Assembly: GCF_039542345.1 (NCBI RefSeq)
Contig: NZ_BAABHY010000001.1
Coordinates: forward strand, 1,240,001-1,304,000
Direction: 5' to 3'
DNA: 64,000 nucleotides
From: Orbus sasakiae
GTDB taxonomy: Bacteria; Pseudomonadota; Gammaproteobacteria; Enterobacterales; Orbaceae
The position numbers were made by a program, and so were the translations under genes. The notes under the pieces are model-generated. The model saw only the letters and a list, made by a program, of their open reading frames with translations. It did no database searches and was not told the origin of the DNA. Shown piece by piece: positions 25,427 to 34,858 of this stretch. Within the stretch, counting starts at the first letter, position 1. Each line of letters begins with the position of its first letter.

Positions 25427-25816
25427 TTACATATCGGCTAATTTACCATGTTTTTCATAGCGTGACGTGCGCGTAATCTGATTATTATCATCAACAAAAA
25501 CGACGTTAGGCTGATGTGTTTTGGCATCTAAATCAGATAACTGAGCATATGTCATAATAATGATCTTATCACCCTTTTGTACTAGGCGAGCTGCCGCACC
25601 ATTTAAACAAATGAGTCCACTGCCTGCTTGACCAGCAATGATATACGTTTCAAACCGTTCACCATTGTTGATATTAACGATTTGCACTTTTTCATACTCA
25701 AGCATGCCAGCGGCATCCAATAAGTTTTGATCAATAGTAATACTACCGACATAATCAAGCTCTGCTTGCATAACCGTAGCACGATGGATTTTACTTTTTA
25801 ATAAAGTCAGTTGCAT
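25427..25816 (-). CDS. panD: Aspartate 1-decarboxylase
   Basis: 129 residues, a pyruvoyl enzyme that makes beta-alanine from L-aspartate for pantothenate synthesis. The self-processing site is DYVGSITID with Gly24-Ser25 exactly as in E. coli, and Lys9 in KSKIHRATV is present. It starts 3 bases after the panC stop with AAGGA upstream, so it is co-transcribed and probably coupled. No gene for the maturation factor PanM/PanZ is seen in the window. Confidence 0.96.
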   Translation of the reverse strand: MQLTLLKSKIHRATVMQAELDYVGSITIDQNLLDAAGMLEYEKVQIVNINNGERFETYIIAGQAGSGLICLNGAAARLVQKGDKIIIMTYAQLSDLDAKTHQPNVVFVDDNNQITRTSRYEKHGKLADM

Positions 25817-25818
25817 AA

Positions 25819-26670
25819 TTAACGTCCTTGTTGGTAAATGAAATTATCAATTAAACGTGTTTTACCAATAAACACAGCCAATGCGCACAAACTATCTTGA
25901 GTCAGCCTGGTGACAGGTTTAAATGTTTGTAAATCGACAAACTCAATATAATCTATTTTAGCCAACGGTTGTTGGTTGATGATTGATTGCATTTCAGTAT
26001 TGATCACGTCTACTGATTTTTCACCTTGTTGAATTAACTTTTGGGCTGATTGAATCGCCTCAAACAGACAACGTGCCGCAATACGCTCTTGCGGTGATAA
26101 ATAGCTATTACGAGAGCTTTTAGCCAAACCATCTGCTTCACGAATAATAGGACAACCGATAATTTCTATATCGAAATTCAAGTCATTCACCATTCGTTTA
26201 ATGACAGCAAGTTGCTGAGCATCTTTTTGACCAAAATAAGCACGGTCTGGCGCGGTAATATTAAATAATTTACTGACAACAGTACAGACCCCTTTAAAGT
26301 GGCCCGGACGCTTTTGACCACATAGCGCTTGTGTGATACCGTCAACATCAACCATACTGTTAAAATAGCTATCATACATCTGGTCTACGGTTGGACAAAA
26401 AATCATATCAACGCCCATCTGTTGACACGCTACCGTATCGCTATCAAGATCGCGAGGGTAACTGGCTAAATCTTCTGATGGCCCAAATTGCATAGGATTA
26501 ACAAAAATGGAGACGATCACTTTATGATTGTTTTTTTTCGCTTCTGCCATCAAACTTTGGTGACCTTCATGCAAAAATCCCATCGTAGGCACTAAGCCAA
26601 TCGTTTCGCCAGCTTGGCGCCAAGCTTTCACAGTTTCACGAACTTGTGCAATGGTTGTGACAACGATCAT
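25819..26670 (-). CDS. panC: Pantothenate synthetase (pantoate--beta-alanine ligase)
   Basis: 283 residues. It joins pantoate and beta-alanine with ATP. Class I-type motifs: VPTMGFLHEGHQSLM (HIGH-like), FVNPMQFGPSEDL, and RDADGLAKSSRNSYLS-like READGLAKSSRNSYLS (KMSKS-like). The length equals E. coli PanC. Its ATG overlaps the panB stop by one base (TAATG), indicating translational coupling. Confidence 0.96.
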   Translation of the reverse strand: MIVVTTIAQVRETVKAWRQAGETIGLVPTMGFLHEGHQSLMAEAKKNNHKVIVSIFVNPMQFGPSEDLASYPRDLDSDTVACQQMGVDMIFCPTVDQMYDSYFNSMVDVDGITQALCGQKRPGHFKGVCTVVSKLFNITAPDRAYFGQKDAQQLAVIKRMVNDLNFDIEIIGCPIIREADGLAKSSRNSYLSPQERIAARCLFEAIQSAQKLIQQGEKSVDVINTEMQSIINQQPLAKIDYIEFVDLQTFKPVTRLTQDSLCALAVFIGKTRLIDNFIYQQGR

Positions 26671-27530
26671 TAATCATCTCTCCTGTCTGAAGCCAAAAAC
26701 GCTTGTCTAAGGTTTTGCATAATGTGTTCATCAATCGTAAATTCATGTATCGGCGCAGGAAATTGATGGTTGATGACGTCATCACAATAGGCTTTAAATG
26801 CGGTTTTCATCTGTTCACCTACTGGGGCGAATGCTTTAGTAAATTTAGAGGAAACGCCGTCATACATCGCAAGCATGTCTTGATAAACCAGCACCTGACC
26901 ATCACAACCAACGCCAGCACCAATACCGATAGTGGGAACACTAACCAGTTCTGAAATCAAAGTCGCAAGTGGCGCGGGCACGCATTCGAGTAAAATGGCA
27001 ATTGCACCAGCTTGCTCCACCGCTAATGCATCAAGAATGATATTTTTAGCATTTTGGTAATCTTTACCCTGCACTTTGAAACCACCTAATGCTAAAACAG
27101 ATTGTGGCATCAAGCCAATGTGCGCAATAACCGGAATAGATGCTTGAGTAATCATTTTAATATGTTCACTAAAAGCACGGCCACCTTCCAATTTAACCAC
27201 ATGCGCATGACCTTCTTTGATAAGACGCCCCGCATTATAAACGGCATCATAAACCGATGCGTGATACGACATAAAGGGTAAATCCGTCACAACCAAGGCC
27301 GATTTTGCAGCCCTAGCGACCGCTTTAGAATGGTGAATCATATCGTCCATAGTGACCGAAACGGTTGTGTCATACCCAAGCATGACCATGCCTAATGAAT
27401 CACCCACTAATAAGCAATCTACACCGCTGTCATCCATTAATTTTGCAGTGGTGTAATCGTATGCAGTAAGCATCGTAATTTTCTGTTTACTTTGCTTACG
27501 TTTTTGTAAAGTAAGAACCGTTTTTTTCAA
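26670..27530 (-). CDS. panB: 3-methyl-2-oxobutanoate hydroxymethyltransferase
   Basis: 286 residues. It makes ketopantoate from alpha-ketoisovalerate and methylene-tetrahydrofolate. Signatures: MLTAYDYTTAKLMDDSGVD, LVGDSLGMVMLGYD, KLEGG, HIGLMPQ, GIGAGVGCDGQVLV. The start codon is TTG, overlapping the TGA of the upstream gene (TTGA), with GGAG about 9 bases upstream. This is translational coupling with a weak start. Confidence 0.95.
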   Translation of the reverse strand: MKKTVLTLQKRKQSKQKITMLTAYDYTTAKLMDDSGVDCLLVGDSLGMVMLGYDTTVSVTMDDMIHHSKAVARAAKSALVVTDLPFMSYHASVYDAVYNAGRLIKEGHAHVVKLEGGRAFSEHIKMITQASIPVIAHIGLMPQSVLALGGFKVQGKDYQNAKNIILDALAVEQAGAIAILLECVPAPLATLISELVSVPTIGIGAGVGCDGQVLVYQDMLAMYDGVSSKFTKAFAPVGEQMKTAFKAYCDDVINHQFPAPIHEFTIDEHIMQNLRQAFLASDRRDD

Positions 27531-28372
27531 GGTAGCAACTCCAATTGTAATGGTTGGTAGTCCCGTTGAGGATGTTTTTGCTGACTAATTTTTAATAAAA
27601 CTAAGGATAATTGTTGATATAAGGGTTTAATGTCCGGTGATAATGCAGTAAGGTGCTGTTTTATGGTCTCAACATCGGCCCGTTCAATCGGTCCAGTTAA
27701 TGCAGCAAGCGTGCCGTATTGACACAATGACTGTGCATTACCCAAAAATAATGGGTGCCAAGCTTGTTCACTAAATTGCTCATCTAAACCACATTGCTTC
27801 AACATATCACTACCGATTTGAGCTAAAGCAATGACATGATTGCTTAACAATACACAGGCTGCATGATAAAGTGATTTTTGAGCCCCATCTATCACGCTGA
27901 TGTGATTAGGTAATGCAGTAAAAATGTGTTGCAGCTGATTAAGTACTGTTTCACTATCCGATTGGAGAGTGAAATAAGCATGATGCATTGATTGATAGCA
28001 AGTGAATCGATCATAAATCGCGTATAGAGGGTGCAGAGAAAAACCAAACGGATACACAGATTGATTGAACATAAAGATATCTGATGAGAGTAAACCACTA
28101 CAGTGACCAACAAGTTTATTGTTGAGTGGTAATAAACACAGTTCAGACCAAACGTTTGCAATTTGACTATCGGGTACCGTTATCAAGATAACGTCACTAT
28201 CATCTAGCAATGCAGCGATACTTGTGTAAGGTTTACATCCAGTAAACTGGCAAACTTGCTCGGCATTAGCGAAAGATTGACTATAGAAACCAGCAACAGA
28301 GATTCCCTGTGAAATAAAATATTTTGCTAATGTACTACCGACCTTGCCGGCACCAATAAATCCTATTTTCAT
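27527..28372 (-). CDS. panG: PanG-like ketopantoate reductase (Rossmann plus DUF2520)
   Basis: 281 residues from ATG 28372, which begins the Rossmann fold directly (MKIGFIGAGKVGSTLAKYF); the frame extends to TTG 28414 without a good ribosome site. N-terminal NAD(P) domain to about residue 145, then a helical DUF2520 domain (SLYHAACVLLSNHVIALAQIG; ALTGPIERAD). It overlaps panB by four bases, so it belongs to the pantothenate operon. The NADPH reduction of ketopantoate is otherwise unassigned in this window. PanG of Francisella is a ketopantoate reductase encoded with panBC; this protein likely has the same job. Inference from fold and context. Confidence 0.75.
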   Translation of the reverse strand: MKIGFIGAGKVGSTLAKYFISQGISVAGFYSQSFANAEQVCQFTGCKPYTSIAALLDDSDVILITVPDSQIANVWSELCLLPLNNKLVGHCSGLLSSDIFMFNQSVYPFGFSLHPLYAIYDRFTCYQSMHHAYFTLQSDSETVLNQLQHIFTALPNHISVIDGAQKSLYHAACVLLSNHVIALAQIGSDMLKQCGLDEQFSEQAWHPLFLGNAQSLCQYGTLAALTGPIERADVETIKQHLTALSPDIKPLYQQLSLVLLKISQQKHPQRDYQPLQLELLP

Positions 28373-28523
28373 CGTATTGATAATCGTCAATTTCATTATT
28401 AAAGCACAGCACAATACAGTTCAACAAACACTATATAAACTGCTCTATTTATTGCTTTAATAAAAAATAATTCGGTCCTTTACATGCAAAAAATGATTAA
28501 ACAGTATTAATCCAATAAATTAA

Positions 28524-29303
28524 CTAGCTAATAAAACGCGATAAAAACTCACGCGTTCTAGGGTGCTCAGGGTTAACTAATACGTCTTCAGCATTACCTT
28601 GTTCAACAACAACACCGCCATCCATAAAGACGACTTTATCAGCCACTTCACGCGCAAAGCCCATTTCATGAGTGACAATCACCATGGTTATTTTATCTTC
28701 AGCCAGTTTTTGCATGGTCTTTAAAACTTCGCCAGTCAATTCTGGATCGAGTGCTGAGGTTGGTTCATCAAACAGCATAATATCTGGCTGCATCGCAAGC
28801 GCTCTGGCAATCGCAACACGTTGTTTTTGACCGCCGGATAACTGTGATGGATAATCATTTTCTTTATTCGATAAACCGACTTTTTGTAGCAGTTCACGCG
28901 CGATAGGAATAATCTCTTCCCGTTTCATTTTTTTCACGGTTATCGGCGCTTCAATAATATTTTGTAATACCGTCATATGGGGAAACAAATTAAAGTGTTG
29001 AAACACCATCCCCATTTTGGAACATATCCGTTTAATATCACGATCAGGTTGGTAAATAGCTTGGTTATCCGCATTATTTTGAACCATCCATTCATTTTCG
29101 ATCGCAATATCACCTGAGTCAATTTTTTCAAGGTGGTTTAAACAACGTAATAGCGTTGATTTACCTGAACCAGATGAACCAATGATGACAACAACTTCAG
29201 ACCTTGCTACCGTTAAATCAACCCCTTTTAATACCGCTAAGTTGCCAAATGATTTATATATTTGCTTTGCATTAATCATAATATTAGTCATCGTAGCGGG
29301 CAT
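28524..29303 (-). CDS. Polar amino-acid ABC transporter, ATPase
   Basis: 259 residues of the GlnQ/HisP type: Walker A GSSGSGKSTLLRCL, Q-loop VFQHFNLFPHMT, signature LSGGQKQRVAIARAL, Walker B IMLFDEPTSALDPE, H-loop VTHEMGFA. It energises amino-acid uptake. The start ATG 29303 overlaps the permease gene by 20 bases and is supported by GGAG 7 bases upstream; in-frame ATGs at 29291 and 29279 lack one. Third gene of an SBP-permease-ATPase operon. Confidence 0.93.
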   Translation of the reverse strand: MPATMTNIMINAKQIYKSFGNLAVLKGVDLTVARSEVVVIIGSSGSGKSTLLRCLNHLEKIDSGDIAIENEWMVQNNADNQAIYQPDRDIKRICSKMGMVFQHFNLFPHMTVLQNIIEAPITVKKMKREEIIPIARELLQKVGLSNKENDYPSQLSGGQKQRVAIARALAMQPDIMLFDEPTSALDPELTGEVLKTMQKLAEDKITMVIVTHEMGFAREVADKVVFMDGGVVVEQGNAEDVLVNPEHPRTREFLSRFIS

Positions 29304-29982
29304 AATATTTCTCCAGTTTTTGATAAAGCAACGTTAAAATAAGTGTCATAAACAGATAAAAAATCCCAGCAATAAAAAACGGTGATAAATCAAAATCACG
29401 TTTCACTAATTGATAAGCAATTCGCATTAGATCTTGTAATGCCAGAACATAAACTAATGATGTATCTTTAACGAGTGTAATGGTTTCATTGCTCAATGGT
29501 GGAAGAATCTTTTTAACCATCTGTGGCAATACGACTCGCCACATCGTCTGGCTATAGCTCATTCCTAACGTTTTAGCCGCTTCATATTGTCCTTTATTTA
29601 CACCTTGGATACCTGCTCTGAAAATTTCAGCAAAATAAGCTGCGTAGTTTAAACTAAAGGCGATGACTGCTGTTGAAAAACTATCAAACCGAATTCCAAG
29701 CATGGGGAGTGCAAAATAGATAAAAAATATCTGTAACATTAATGGCGTTCCGCGCATTAACCAGATATAAGCATTGACCAAATAACTTAAAATTTTAAAT
29801 TTAGATAGGCGCATTAGCGCAAGTAATAATCCAAAAGGTATCGATAACAACAAGGTAATGATAAATAAACCTAATGTTAGCTTTGCACCAACCCATAATT
29901 GCGGTGAAATATCAATACAATAGTTGACTGAAAGTTGTATACTGACCCATATTTGTTGGATAATTTGCAGTAAGTAATCCAT
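29284..29982 (-). CDS. Polar amino-acid ABC transporter, permease
   Basis: 232 residues, HisM/GlnP family, five to six membrane helices, with the EAA-type loop GQYEAAKTLGMSYSQTMWRVVLPQMVKKILPP (read as two parts) that contacts the ATPase. Only one permease is encoded, so the transporter should use it as a homodimer. SD AGGA lies 6 bases upstream. It lies between binding protein and ATPase genes. Confidence 0.92.
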   Translation of the reverse strand: MDYLLQIIQQIWVSIQLSVNYCIDISPQLWVGAKLTLGLFIITLLLSIPFGLLLALMRLSKFKILSYLVNAYIWLMRGTPLMLQIFFIYFALPMLGIRFDSFSTAVIAFSLNYAAYFAEIFRAGIQGVNKGQYEAAKTLGMSYSQTMWRVVLPQMVKKILPPLSNETITLVKDTSLVYVLALQDLMRIAYQLVKRDFDLSPFFIAGIFYLFMTLILTLLYQKLEKYYARYDD

Positions 29983-30053
29983 TTATAATCCTATAAAAAC
30001 AACAACGCAGTCCAAAATTGGGCCGCGTTTAAGCAAAACAAGCGTATTAGACT

Positions 30054-30851
30054 TTATTTTGTTACATCTGTACCAAACCATTTTTCAGAAATTTTAGCAG
30101 CGGTACCATCAGCAATCATGCTATCTAAAGCTTGTTGAATTTTTTGTTGCAATTCTACATTATCTTTTCTAAAACCGACACCATACTCTTCTTGACCAAA
30201 GTTGTCTTGTAATACGACATAATCATTTGGTTTTTTAGCGACATAATAGTGACCAACTACGCCATCTACCACAACCGCATCCAAGCGTTGATTGGCTAAA
30301 TCAAGTAATGCCGTCACATTATCAGCATATTGATTAAGCGAAGTAAACGATTGATGAATAGGATCGGCATTGACAGCATCGAGTGCACTACTACCATTTT
30401 GTAACCCAATAATTTTGCCAGCTAAATCTGCTTTAGTTTTAATGCCACTATCAGGACTGACCACAATAATTTGATGATTGATCATGTAAGGTTTTGAAAA
30501 TAAAATGTTTTCTTTACGGTAATCGGTAATTGTTAAACCATTCCATAACGCATCAACACGACCACTATTAAGTTCAGCTTCTTTGGCTGACCAGTCAATG
30601 GGTTTAAATTCAATATTTAAATTTGCTCTTTTAGCCGCTTCACGAGCAAGATCGATATCAAAACCGACTAGCTCATTATTTTGATCACGAAACCCCATTG
30701 GAGGGAAATCATCATCTAAGCCAATGACAATCGTTTGTACTTGTTCTGTTGAATCTTGTTTTACTTCATCTTGTTTTTTTTGATTATCACATGCATTTAA
30801 AAAAATGACTGCACAAAATGCCATAATCCATAAATAGAAATGTTTACGCAT
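30054..30851 (-). CDS. Amino-acid-binding lipoprotein of the ABC importer
   Basis: 265 residues from ATG 30851, chosen for GAGGG upstream and because it gives a clean lipoprotein signal MRKHFYLWIMAFCAVIFLNAC; the open frame extends to 30944. SBP family 3: FPPMGFRDQNNELVGFDIDLA, GLTITDYRKENILFSKPYM, then a C-terminal EKWFG. In diderms it would be anchored in the inner or outer membrane facing the periplasm. The substrate is a polar amino acid; it cannot be narrowed from sequence alone. Confidence 0.9.
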   Translation of the reverse strand: MRKHFYLWIMAFCAVIFLNACDNQKKQDEVKQDSTEQVQTIVIGLDDDFPPMGFRDQNNELVGFDIDLAREAAKRANLNIEFKPIDWSAKEAELNSGRVDALWNGLTITDYRKENILFSKPYMINHQIIVVSPDSGIKTKADLAGKIIGLQNGSSALDAVNADPIHQSFTSLNQYADNVTALLDLANQRLDAVVVDGVVGHYYVAKKPNDYVVLQDNFGQEEYGVGFRKDNVELQQKIQQALDSMIADGTAAKISEKWFGTDVTK

Positions 30852-31222
30852 AAAACCCTCAAAATAAAAGATCGTCGTTGATATTAAAACTGGTGGGATA
30901 ATGCTATCGTATGTCTTGGCATTTATCCAGTAACTATTTGACATTTTGCCATAAAATAAATTAATAATTGGAACAAAATAATTGATAGAAGTATTACCTT
31001 AACCAATTTGCTTAATAAATACACCAATTGATGACCTTTTATACAAGGTCGTGATGGCATATTATGATAAGCGAATCACGGTATTTGTCAGTACAAGCCA
31101 CAAGGTTATTATCGATAAAAGTTTTAATGCAATAATCGCTCAAAGTTTTTGAGTTTCTGTTACAATAGTCTGTTATAAAGCAAAAAGTAATGTCATAGCC
31201 ACATAAAATAAAAGGTTTTTTA
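30852..31222. other. Divergent promoter region of the ABC importer and nifJ
   Basis: No gene. It contains a small hairpin GACCTT/AAGGTC at 31033-31050 and a TGTTACAAT extended -10 candidate at about 31159-31167 for nifJ. Confidence 0.4.
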
Positions 31223-34200
31223 ATGATTACAACAGATGCAAATAGCGCCGTATCTTCGGTCGCTTATCGCGCTAACGAAGTCATTGCGATATACCCTATT
31301 ACACCAAGTTCAACAATGGCCGAACAAGCAAATACCTGGTCAGAATTTAATAAAAAGAATGTTTTTGGTGATATTCCCAAAGTAATCGAAATGCAATCTG
31401 AAGCGGGCGCAATTTCTACTGTGCACGGTGCTTTAATGACTGGTGCGCTCTCCACTTCATTTACGTCATCACAGGGCTTATTGTTAATGATTCCCTCGCT
31501 GTATAAAATTGCAGGGGAACTCACGCCATTTGTGCTCCATGTCGCAGCCCGAACGGTAGCAACACACGCATTATCTATTTTTGGTGATCACTCCGATGTC
31601 ATGGCTGTTCGTCAAACTGGTTGTGCGATGTTATGTGCAAGTTCTGTACAAGAGGCACAAGATTTTGCATTAATTTCTCAAATAGCAACCTTTAATAGCC
31701 GTGTCCCTTTTATTCATTTTTTTGATGGTTTTAGAACCTCGCATGAAATTAATAAAATCACCCCTATTAGTGATGAAACCATTAAAAATCTGTTACCCCA
31801 TCAGGCTATAGCTGCTCATCGAGCCCGGGCCCTCACACCTGATGCGCCGGTTATTCGTGGGACATCAGCTAACCCAGATACATTTTTCCAATGCCGTGAA
31901 GCAATTAATACGTACTATGATAACACGTATCAATATGTCTATGACGCAATGCGCGCATTTGAACAAGACACAGGGCGCAGCTACCAACCATTTGAATATT
32001 ATGGTGCACCAGATGCAGAGCGTATTATCATTTTAATGGGTTCTGCAATTGGAACGACAAAAGAAGTGATTGAGCATTTGTTAGCGCAAAATGAAAAAGT
32101 GGGTGTGGTGGTAGTGAGATTATATCGCCCATTTTCAGCTAAACATTTACTTGATGTGATTCCACAATCAGTGAAAAAAATCGCCGTCCTTGATAGGACG
32201 AAAGAACCAGGCGCACTGGCCGAACCGCTTTATCTTGATGTTATGACAGCTTTTGCCGAAGCCGTATCACGAGGCCAACGCCAGTCATTACCACTCATTA
32301 TTGGTGGTCGCTATGGGTTATCTTCTAAAGAGTTTGATCCACGTTGTGTTCTGGCAATTTTTAATGAATTGTCTCTAGAACAACCACGCCCACGTTTTAC
32401 CGTTGGGATTTTCGATGATATTACGGGCTTATCGCTTCCATTACCAAATCAATCCATTCCGCAAAAATCAGCCTTAGAGGCATTATTCTACGGTCTTGGT
32501 AGTGATGGTACCGTATCAGCAACAAAAAATAATATTAAAATTATTGGTGATAGCACACCTTTCCATGTACAAGGCTATTTTGTCTACGACTCTAAAAAAG
32601 CTGGGGGACTCACTGTTTCCCATTTACGGGTTAGCATGGATCCTATTGAGTCATCATATTTAATCAATAGCGCTCATTTTATTGGCTGCCATCAAGATCA
32701 ATTTATTGATAAATACCATATTGTCGAACATTTAAAAGAAGATGGTGTCTTTTTACTTAATACGCCATACAGCAAAGAAGACGTTTGGCACCGTCTTCCA
32801 AAAGAAGTCCAAGCTGAATTAATTAAAAAACGCGCTCACTTTTATATTATCAATGCAGCCAAAATTGCCCGTGAATGTGAATTAGGTGCGCGTATTAATA
32901 CCGTGATGCAAGCGGTATTCTTTTATTTAGCTGAAATTTTCAAAAAGGATTTTACGACTGAAAAACTAAAAGATGTGGTCGCAAAAGCATACAGTAGTAA
33001 AGGACAAGAATTGGTTGAACGCAACTGGAAAGCGATAGATATGGCGGTGAATTCATTGGAAAATATTCCATTGACCTGCGTTGATCAAACCAGCCGTTCT
33101 ATGCCACCGATTGTTCCTGATAATGCACCTGATTTTGTTAAAACCGTGACAGCAGCGATGTTAGCGGGTATTGGCGATACCTTACCAGTATCAGCATTCC
33201 CACCAGATGGAACATGGCCTACCGGTACAACGAAATGGGAAAAACGTAATATCGCCGAAGAGGTGCCAATTTGGAGACCGGATCTTTGTACACAATGTAA
33301 CCATTGTGTGGTGGCATGTCCACATGCAGCAATACGAGCAAAAGTCGTGACACCAGAAGAGATGGAAGATGCGCCATCAACCCTCAGTTCACTGGAAGTT
33401 AAAGCACGTGATATGAAAGGCCAACGTTATGTTTTACAAGTTGCGCCTGAAGATTGTACGGGTTGTAATTTATGCGTCGAAGTTTGTCCTTCACGTGATC
33501 GTAACGATTTTGATGTTAAATCAATCAATATGGCATCGCGTATTGATAATCTTGAAGTACAAAAAGAAAACTACGATTACTTTATTAATTTACCCGATCG
33601 TGATCCTAATACCATCGAACGAATTGATATCCGTACCTCACAACTATTAACGCCTCTCTTTGAATACTCCGGTGCTTGTGCCGGTTGTGGTGAAACACCT
33701 TATATTAAATTACTCACCCAGCTTTACGGTGATCATCTGGCAATCGCAAATGCCACAGGTTGTTCATCGATTTATGGTGGTAACTTACCTTCATCACCTT
33801 ATACAACCGACCGTAATGGTCGAGGCCCCGCTTGGGCTAACTCTTTATTTGAAGACAATGCTGAATTTGCACTGGGTTATCGCTTAACATATAACCATCA
33901 TAAAATTCGTGCAATGCGCTTACTGGATGAAGTTGCTGCTGAGGTACCGCCAGATTTAGTTGTCGGAATTAAAGCCGTCGAAACGCCATTGGTTGAAAAA
34001 CGTCAGTTAATTGAACAATTACGCCGACAATTAGAGACGGTGCAATCGACCGCTGCTAAAGAATTAATTGCACATGCTGACTACCTCATTGATAAGTCCG
34101 TATGGGCTATCGGTGGCGACGGTTGGGCATATGATATTGGCTTTGGTGGTTTAGATCATGTCATGAGTTTAACTGAAAATGTTAACATCCTTGTGCTTGA

Positions 34201-34765
34201 TACTCAGTGCTACTCAAACACCGGTGGTCAACAGTCTAAGGCGACCCCAATGGGTGCTGTCTCTAAATTTGCAGACTTAGGTAAACAAAAAGCGCGCAAA
34301 GATCTTGGCGTTAGCATGATGATGTATGGTCATGTTTATGTTGCTCAAATTGCATTAGGCTCGCAATTGAATCAGACCATTAAAGCGATTCAAGAAGCTG
34401 AAGCTTATGACGGACCATCAATTATCATTGCCTACAGTCCTTGTGAAGAACATGGCTATGACTTGGCCAAATCACATGAACAGATGAAGGATCTTGTTAA
34501 ATCAGGATTCTGGCCACTGTTCCGCTATGATCCACGTCGTGTTTTAGAGGGTAAATCAGCCTTGACACTAGACTCAAGACCACCTAGCACAGAAATGTTA
34601 ACGGATACCTTGCTAAAAGAGCAGCGTTTTAAACGGCTTGAAACGTTAGAACCACTTACCGCTGATAAGCTGCATCTGCAAGCCAATAAAGCAGTGAATG
34701 CAAAATATAAGTTCTTACAGCTTTTATCAACGTATAGTGAGGCGGAAACGCCACCTGACGTGTAA
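31223..34765 (+). CDS. nifJ: Pyruvate:ferredoxin (flavodoxin) oxidoreductase
   Basis: 1,180 residues, a single-chain PFOR, against 1,174 in E. coli YdbK. It oxidises pyruvate with CoA to acetyl-CoA and CO2, passing electrons to ferredoxin or flavodoxin. Domain order: pyrimidine domain (AIYPITPSSTMAEQA; EMQSEAGAI), transketolase-C-like domain, gamma domain (IIGDSTPFHVQGYFVYDSKKAGG, in parts), two 4Fe-4S clusters (CTQCNHCVVACP and CTGCNLCVEVCP), and TPP domain (CAGCGETPY; GDGWAYDIGFGGLDH) with the proximal cluster cysteines. Oxygen-sensitive, suits an anaerobic gut life. AAAGG upstream. Strong terminator after the stop. Confidence 0.96.
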   Translation: MITTDANSAVSSVAYRANEVIAIYPITPSSTMAEQANTWSEFNKKNVFGDIPKVIEMQSEAGAISTVHGALMTGALSTSFTSSQGLLLMIPSLYKIAGELTPFVLHVAARTVATHALSIFGDHSDVMAVRQTGCAMLCASSVQEAQDFALISQIATFNSRVPFIHFFDGFRTSHEINKITPISDETIKNLLPHQAIAAHRARALTPDAPVIRGTSANPDTFFQCREAINTYYDNTYQYVYDAMRAFEQDTGRSYQPFEYYGAPDAERIIILMGSAIGTTKEVIEHLLAQNEKVGVVVVRLYRPFSAKHLLDVIPQSVKKIAVLDRTKEPGALAEPLYLDVMTAFAEAVSRGQRQSLPLIIGGRYGLSSKEFDPRCVLAIFNELSLEQPRPRFTVGIFDDITGLSLPLPNQSIPQKSALEALFYGLGSDGTVSATKNNIKIIGDSTPFHVQGYFVYDSKKAGGLTVSHLRVSMDPIESSYLINSAHFIGCHQDQFIDKYHIVEHLKEDGVFLLNTPYSKEDVWHRLPKEVQAELIKKRAHFYIINAAKIARECELGARINTVMQAVFFYLAEIFKKDFTTEKLKDVVAKAYSSKGQELVERNWKAIDMAVNSLENIPLTCVDQTSRSMPPIVPDNAPDFVKTVTAAMLAGIGDTLPVSAFPPDGTWPTGTTKWEKRNIAEEVPIWRPDLCTQCNHCVVACPHAAIRAKVVTPEEMEDAPSTLSSLEVKARDMKGQRYVLQVAPEDCTGCNLCVEVCPSRDRNDFDVKSINMASRIDNLEVQKENYDYFINLPDRDPNTIERIDIRTSQLLTPLFEYSGACAGCGETPYIKLLTQLYGDHLAIANATGCSSIYGGNLPSSPYTTDRNGRGPAWANSLFEDNAEFALGYRLTYNHHKIRAMRLLDEVAAEVPPDLVVGIKAVETPLVEKRQLIEQLRRQLETVQSTAAKELIAHADYLIDKSVWAIGGDGWAYDIGFGGLDHVMSLTENVNILVLDTQCYSNTGGQQSKATPMGAVSKFADLGKQKARKDLGVSMMMYGHVYVAQIALGSQLNQTIKAIQEAEAYDGPSIIIAYSPCEEHGYDLAKSHEQMKDLVKSGFWPLFRYDPRRVLEGKSALTLDSRPPSTEMLTDTLLKEQRFKRLETLEPLTADKLHLQANKAVNAKYKFLQLLSTYSEAETPPDV

Positions 34766-34782
34766 TACTTTGTGTCAACAAA

Positions 34783-34810
34783 AACCCCGATTAATTCGGG
34801 GTTCTTTTTT
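34783..34810 (+). terminator. Terminator of nifJ
   Basis: AACCCCGA/TCGGGGTT with a 5-base loop followed by CTTTTTT, 18 bp past the stop. Confidence 0.92.
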
Positions 34811-34858
34811 ATCAAGGTATTTTGAAAAATGGATAGCTAAATAAAAATAAAGATTCAA

